In this document: positions 58,801-64,000 of the stretch, piece by piece
How the letters are laid out: each line of letters starts with the position of its first letter
Numbering within the stretch: the stretch's first letter is position 1
NCBI GenBank assembly: GCA_009103225.1
Contig: RHPI01000585.1
Span: 185,331 to 249,330, forward strand
Length of the DNA stretch: 64,000 nt
Direction: 5' to 3'
From: Chlorokybus atmophyticus
Lineage: Eukaryota > Streptophyta > Chlorokybophyceae > Chlorokybales > Chlorokybaceae
Program-made: the position numbers and the translations under genes
Notes under the pieces: model-generated
Databases searched by the model: none
What the model saw: only the letters and a program-made list of their open reading frames with translations
Told to the model about the DNA's origin: nothing

Positions 58801-59843
58801 CCCAACTGGCCAACAACGACCATGACATGAGTAGCTGCTTGACAATCACATCGATGCGAACTCGCGCAAGCACACACATACGAACATGCACACGCACGCG
58901 CACACTGTACCGTTGGTGCGGTAGCGCTCCTCGAGCACGCGCGCCTTGTGCTTGTCCAACACATTGGTGACTGCAGCAGCAATATCCTCACGGCTCACAA
59001 CCACGCCGACGCCGGCGGCTTGCTCGAAAACCTTCTCGTCAAGGGCCTCAGCCCCAAGAGCAGCGAGAAATGCAAGCGCGGCGTCGAGCTGCGGGACAGA
59101 TTTCACCCTCTCCGTCGCGATGTAGCGGCACAACGTCGGGCGGTGCGGCAATGCGTTGGGGGGGAACTTTGTCGCCACGCTGTAGAGGAGGTTGCCGGTG
59201 GACTTGGGGTAGTCGCTGTCCGACCCGGCCTCTTCAATCACCTGTATACAACATAGCGCATACCCAATCACTGTCGAACTGTCCCAATGAATACAAGCTG
59301 GTAAGGCACTGTAGCGCACTGATAGTGCAACTCAAACTCCGTTCGTGCGCACAAGTTTGGTTCTGCGCGTGCACGTGTGCGCGTGCAAGCTTGCAGCTAC
59401 AGCAATAAGTGCAAGTAGCTGCAAACGTAAGCATGAAACCTCCGCTTGTGCTGTTTAATTCTGCTATGACTGCTATGACTGCAAAGCTCGGTCAACTGTG
59501 TTTGCAAACAGTTGTTCGCCAGTGAGACATGCACAAAGTACACCAACTCGCATGCATGTGACAGGATTGGCCACAAGTCCAATGTCAACACACGCGCAAG
59601 CAGCATGCGAATTGGCATTGACATGGTGATAGCAGCTGTACAACACAGACTCTGCTGTAATTCAGTGGTTTGAGAGTGTCCGTTAGCTCCAAGCTCCGCG
59701 TGTGTCAAACTCACCTGGTAGATTGCCTGCTTAACTTTGGCATTGGCAAGGGCGTTCTGTGCGGTGCGGGCGTCCAGGCCGAGCTTCTTTACCAGCGCCT
59801 GCGCCTCCTCTGCGGCAGCACCGCCGTCCTCTGCCACCGTCAT
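55866..59843 (-). CDS. Glutaminyl-tRNA synthetase (one frameshift in exon 7)
   Basis: Twelve exons on the minus strand (59843-59715, 59241-58911, 58805-58744, 58630-58532, 58449-58118, 58054-57833, 57762-57662, 57590-57249, 57164-56988, 56840-56451, 56203-56071, 55963-55866), about 804 aa. Seen: eukaryote-type N-terminal GlnRS domain (1-160), Lys-rich linker ending [14 protein letters not shown] motif (about 294-297) in [32 protein letters not shown] as the KMSKS-type loop (about 516-521) and the C-terminal anticodon-binding beta-barrels. Known: class I synthetase that charges tRNA-Gln in the cytosol. The exon 5 donor is GC. Odd: exon 7 holds one base too many. LKLF is followed by TTT-TGA instead of continuing GAA-GAC (EDMRRG), at 57719-57722. 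All other exons are in phase. This may be a sequence error in a T4 run, a damaged allele, or recoding. Confidence 0.96.
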
Positions 59844-59966
59844 CCCCTCCCCCCCGCCACCACCGCCGCCGCCCCTTGGAGGTAAACCCTAAATCCAACC
59901 ACCTGCTTGTGGACGCTGTCGTTGGTGTAGTTGTCATTGTGGGCGGAGGTGCAGGCGGCGGAGGCA
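59844..59966. promoter_or_regulatory. Bidirectional promoter region, GlnRS / ALG11
   Basis: Only 123 bp separate the opposite start codons, so 5'UTRs and promoter elements must overlap. The DNA is GC-rich near GlnRS and has no TATA box. Confidence 0.5.
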
Positions 59967-62900
59967 ATGTGGGCGGTGGTGGCAGCGACGGCATTGGTGT
60001 CGTCGCTGTTGCTGGCGCTGCTTTGGAGATGGAGGAGGAGGAGGAGGAGACGGAGAAGTGGAGATGATGTGCTGGTGGGGTTCTTCCACCCGGGGATGGC
60101 CCAGGACGGCGGCGGCGGCGAGCGCGTGCTATGGTGCGCCGTCGCCGCCGTCCAGCAGGCGTGGCCTCATGCTCAGGTCGCCATCTATGCAGGCCTGGAC
60201 GGCGGCGACGTCCACATGGACGTCGCCGCCCGGGCCAACGACCTGTTTGGCACTAGGCTGCTGAGGCCCGTCAAGCTCGTCCCGCTCAAACACACGCGTT
60301 TACTTGAGGTAATGCGTATGTGTACGTGCATGCCTTCAAGCTGCAAGTCTGGTTTACTTGAAATCAAGGCAGGCACGTACGCACACACGCTCGCTGCTCC
60401 CTCGCTCGCTGAGCGGCATGCGTGCTCAAGCATGAACCTCAACACACAAGCGTTTGTATGTCGCATTGGGTGGTACTGTGGTCAAAATGTGCTGGCTGTT
60501 GGTACAACAATCTAGCGTACCACTGCATGGCTTCGTTGATTCAGCAAAGTAGCTTCCAAGGGAGCATGCGGTGTTGCATGTGCGTGAGCATTACCAATTG
60601 TCGTGTTGAATTGGTAGCGTCTTTATATTGGCATGCTTCATCAAGTCGGAAGCTGTGTCCATAGTGTGTACATCACAGAACTACCTCCTTGTCTGGGTGT
60701 GCTGCTCTGTTGCAGGGGCAAGTATCGTAGATCGGACAGCACCTTACTGGGTTGCACTGAGTTGGGCTGCTGCAGGCTGCTGCAGTATAGCAAAAGAATA
60801 CAAGTGATACTTTTTTGGGAGAGATTTGAAGTATACATCTACCAGAATTTAATTTTATCAACCGTAAAAGAGATTGATAATAAGATCGTAAATTTAAATC
60901 ATGAAACAACAGATTTGCATACTACATTCAAGTAGGAGTAGATCGAGGTTTTAGTGTAGACCTCTGAACTACACTGCGGTCGACTGACTAGATATTGTAG
61001 GTAAGCTTCAGGAGTGAAGTAAGATAAAGTGCATTTTCAGAGTGACTGCCCATTATAATACTACCGAAGCCATGTGGAGTATACATTGCCAGTACTGCTT
61101 TAAGCACTCGTGGCAGTCTTCGCAAGCTTGCTGCATTTATTGCATACACAACACTGTAAACAGACACGCAACCAACAGAAGGCCTTGTTGAGTTGTCCAA
61201 TACATCTGACGAGTTCACTTATATGTAATTCCTTATGAAGGATGAGTGACACGCATGCGTGCACTTGCAGCCGCAGACATGGCCGCGCTTCACTCTTATT
61301 GGGCAGAGTCTTGGCTCGATGGTTGTGGCTTGGGAGGCGCTGGCATCACTCGCGCCGGATGTCTTCATCGACACGGCAGGACACGCCTTCACGTATCCCG
61401 TTGCACGTAAGCACAAACAGTGACATGGGGCTCAGTTGCAGTAAAGCACGTGAAGTGACCAAAAAGGCGCTCTGCGTGTAACGCATGCAGGCTGGGCCGG
61501 CTGCAGTGTTGTGGCCTACGTGCACTACCCTCTTGTCTCTTCCGACATGATTGCTCGCGTGCGCAGGCGGCAAGCTCTCTACAACAACGCCCCGGGCATT
61601 GCAAGCTCCCTGCTCGCTTCCAGGTGCCACTTCTCAACAGGAAACTCATGCAACATAGTTGATGTCACACAAGCACACTCGCATGCACACATACTCATCA
61701 TGTGCATTTGATGCATTCAGCTTGAAACTCTGGTACTACCGCCTCGTTGCGGCTCTATATGGTGCTGCCGGCCGGTGTGCCATCGTGGCAATGGCAAACT
61801 CCTCGTGGACTCGCGCGCACATTGCCTCGCTGTGGGGCCGCACCCCAAGCCTGGTCTTTCCCCCCTGCGACACACAAGCCCTTCAGGCAAGGCTCAACCT
61901 CTGTAATGAGCACTATTTGGGTCTCTTTACTCCGGCTCCTTTCCCATCTCAATGCATGGTGGCATCTACAGGAACTGCCTTTGAGTAGACCGCTTGGACC
62001 AAAGTGCTTCATATCAGTGGCGCAGTTCCGCCCTGAGAAGGTGCGTGTGTGCTCTCATGCGCGCGCGCGGGTCTGTGTGTGCAATCATGTTGGCTTTATG
62101 GTTGTGGCTTGCACACAGGCGCACGGCCTCCAGTTAGAGGCCTTTCGCAATGCTTCAAGGCTTGCGAGGGCAGCAGGCGTCGCGGATGCTTCCCGCGCAA
62201 GGCTTGTGCTTGTCGGGAGCTGCCGGCATGTCGCCGATCAGCAGCGACTGGAAGACTTGCACGCACTTGCCTCAACACTTGGTACGTTGCCTCCCGCGTT
62301 GATGATGCAGTCAAGCACTCTTGCTTGCATGTACCGACCATGTTGGGTTGTTGGCAGGCATTGCAGATCAGGTGGACTTTCATGTGAACGTTTCCTACGA
62401 GGAGCTTAAGAGGTTGTTAGGCGCTTCCATAGCAGGTACCTGGAGGTTTAGTTGTTGACTTCTTGATGGCTGTGGTGAGACAATTTCACAGCGGCTTTAT
62501 GGCCTCAGGGCTGCATACGATGACGGATGAACACTTTGGCATCAGCGTTGTGGAGTACATGGCTGCTGGCGCTGTGCCCATAGGTAGGCTCTCCTGCCAA
62601 GCTTTGAACGACAAGTATTAATGGCTCCGCAGTAAAGTATCAACTGCACCAAAGAAGCTTGCATGTGCTTCCACTTATCCTCCAACCATATGCAATCAAT
62701 GTGTCGTGCAGCCCACAATTCCGGTGGCCCGCGGGCAGACATTGTGTTGCCCGAGGAAGGGACATCGTGTGCGACTGGCTTTCTCGCAGCCAGCGTGGAG
62801 GAGTTTTCGCACGCCATGCTTCGAGTGCTCACGATGAGCGAGTCGGAACTGGCAGCCATGGCGGCTGCCGCGCGACGCAGCGTGGCGCGCTTCAGCGTCG

Positions 62901-62968
62901 AAAACTTCACGGCAAGCTTTCTAGAGTCGCTACATTCAGAGTTGCTTGATGTTGGCGGTGCTAATTGA
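59967..62968 (+). CDS. ALG11: ALG11, GDP-mannose:Man3GlcNAc2-PP-dolichol alpha-1,2-mannosyltransferase
   Basis: Nine in-phase exons (59967-60308, 61271-61406, 61491-61623, 61721-61886, 61972-62040, 62119-62281, 62358-62435, 62509-62583, 62712-62968) give about 472 aa. Seen: N-terminal membrane helix (about 2-20) with a run of Arg after it; [20 protein letters not shown], the family's donor-side Gly loop; [49 protein letters not shown]; and the GT4 EX7E motif in [15 protein letters not shown]. Known: an ER enzyme, active site on the cytosolic face, that adds the fourth and fifth mannoses to the lipid-linked N-glycan precursor. Intron 4 has a GC donor (CAG|GCAAGG). The ATG at 59967 was chosen because it opens directly onto the membrane anchor. 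Confidence 0.95.
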
Positions 62969-63625
62969 CACTTTCAAGCATGTGGTGTGGAGACACAATA
63001 AGAGGCACGTCAACGCTTTGCACCAACGACATGCACATAATGTCGGAAGCAGCATTGCAATATTGCAGTGGTGCGAGTCTGCTATTCCTTCACTATTGAA
63101 TACCACAATTCATACACCGTGCAATGCATGTACCTAAAACTTGGTGCATGAGTCTAACCCACATAGAATTCAGTTGCTATGCATGCACAACTATGATAAG
63201 AAAACCAAGGGAAGGCACATGAGCAAGGTTGCCAAGGGATTGAGATGATGGTTGTGGACGAGTGGTAGGTGAGGGTTGAACAACGACAGCAATACTAGCA
63301 ATGGTAACAGAGCTGAGCTGGGCCCCACACATTACACATTAAGTTTACAAAAGCAACAGTGTGGAAGGCAGCGCCTCACCTACATACATGCGCCACAGAT
63401 GTGCTATGATTTGAGTAAAATCCTACGCACTACTGTGTAATGTAAGTGTTGATGCAACTTAAAACTGCATTGCATATCCAAACCTATCACTAGTCAATTG
63501 CAGAACAAACGGTGCAAGGGGTGACGGCAATGGTTACATTACATAACGTAGTGTAAAGGGGCCACAGGCAGATTACACAGCAGACTTGACCAGACCAGTG
63601 CGAGTTTTAAAAAGCCCGAGAAGTT

Positions 63626-63667
63626 GTTTGGCTGCTGTTGTCACACAACCGACAACAGCAGCCAAAC
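63626..63667. repeat. Perfect 17-bp hairpin
   Basis: Arms 63626-63642 and 63651-63667 are exact complements around an 8-nt loop. Confidence 0.92.
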
Positions 63668-63821
63668 TCAATCAAGCTAAAGAGGCTGGTTCTTATGTGC
63701 AAGGCGTGGAGAGGCAGCAAGTGGCCGGCTGGTACAGTAGCTCTATAAAACTACCTGCAGAAGAGCGCATTATATCCGTAAACTTACGTAACCGTATCAC
63801 CCCGTAATGTAATGAGGAGCA

Positions 63822-63872
63822 AGTTGTATTCATCACAACTCATTAACTTGTTGAGTTGTGATGAATACAACT
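63822..63872. repeat. Perfect 21-bp hairpin
   Basis: Arms 63822-63842 and 63852-63872 are exact complements around a 9-nt loop, the longest perfect inverted repeat in the window. Confidence 0.93.
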
Positions 63873-64000
63873 CGTATCACCAACCACGGTGTGGCACCAC
63901 AAGCGTGGTCTAGCAGCACCACGCTAGAGAAAAAGATTGTCCACCATCCGGCTGCAGATACCCACACGCACATAGATGTGCCTATGACCAACTCTCCCCC

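Larger units (their letters stand above)
62969..64000. other. Spacer downstream of ALG11
   Basis: No gene is seen. It contains two long perfect hairpins (63626-63667 and 63822-63872). Confidence 0.6.

Noticed and set aside
1-64000. tRNA and rRNA genes
   Set aside because: No cloverleaf with intact A and B boxes and no rRNA core sequence was noticed by eye; a tRNAscan run would be decisive.

Overview
This window is nuclear DNA of a eukaryote, most likely a green alga (chlorophyte or prasinophyte grade). Almost every gene is split by short spliceosomal introns. One polypeptide joins a dehydrogenase, a DUF1537 sugar-acid kinase and a class II aldolase in the order known from land plants, a GT29 sialyltransferase-like enzyme is present, and one small protein looks plastid-targeted. 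The species cannot be fixed from sequence alone. Introns and spacers are full of alternating TG/CA tracts, and poly-G runs flank two of the assembly gaps.

Layout. 1-3385 (-): the gag-protease part of an LTR retrotransposon, followed in the same frame after a single TGA by a long open frame that encodes a cytosine-C5 DNA methyltransferase and runs off the window edge. 5188-9435 (+): EGF-repeat GT29 sialyltransferase-like protein. 10073-13525 (-): CLC chloride channel/exchanger. 13913-14814 (+): small two-helix membrane protein. 15242-17657 (-): EamA/SLC35G-type transporter. 18051-20413 (+): WD40 propeller. 20.4-25.5 kb: poorly coding spacer. 25527-28544 (-): THUMP-domain RNA methyltransferase (THUMPD3-like). 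28773-33645 (+): TRIM37-like E3 ligase. 34671-36828 (+): indoleamine 2,3-dioxygenase. 37223-43170 (-): the dehydrogenase-kinase-aldolase fusion. 43474-48392 (+): UPF1 helicase. 48.4-53.9 kb: AT-rich, repeat- and palindrome-bearing spacer. 53902-54570 (+): small LEA/COR-like, probably chloroplast protein. 55866-59843 (-): glutaminyl-tRNA synthetase. 59967-62968 (+): ALG11 mannosyltransferase. 62969-64000: spacer with hairpins.

The genes belong to separate housekeeping and metabolic processes: N-glycan assembly (ALG11), glycan capping (GT29), tRNA charging and modification (GlnRS, THUMPD3-like), mRNA surveillance (UPF1), ubiquitylation (TRIM37), tryptophan catabolism (IDO), sugar-acid catabolism (fusion enzyme) and ion or metabolite transport (CLC, EamA). 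Ten of the thirteen host genes form five head-to-head pairs whose start codons are 123-393 bp apart, which suggests shared promoters.

Exon coordinates were worked out by hand from splice signals, reading phase and family similarity. Except where stated, each model is phase-consistent from start to stop. The most interesting element is the retrotransposon-borne DNA methyltransferase at 1-988. It lacks an obvious start and stop inside the window and so is easily missed.
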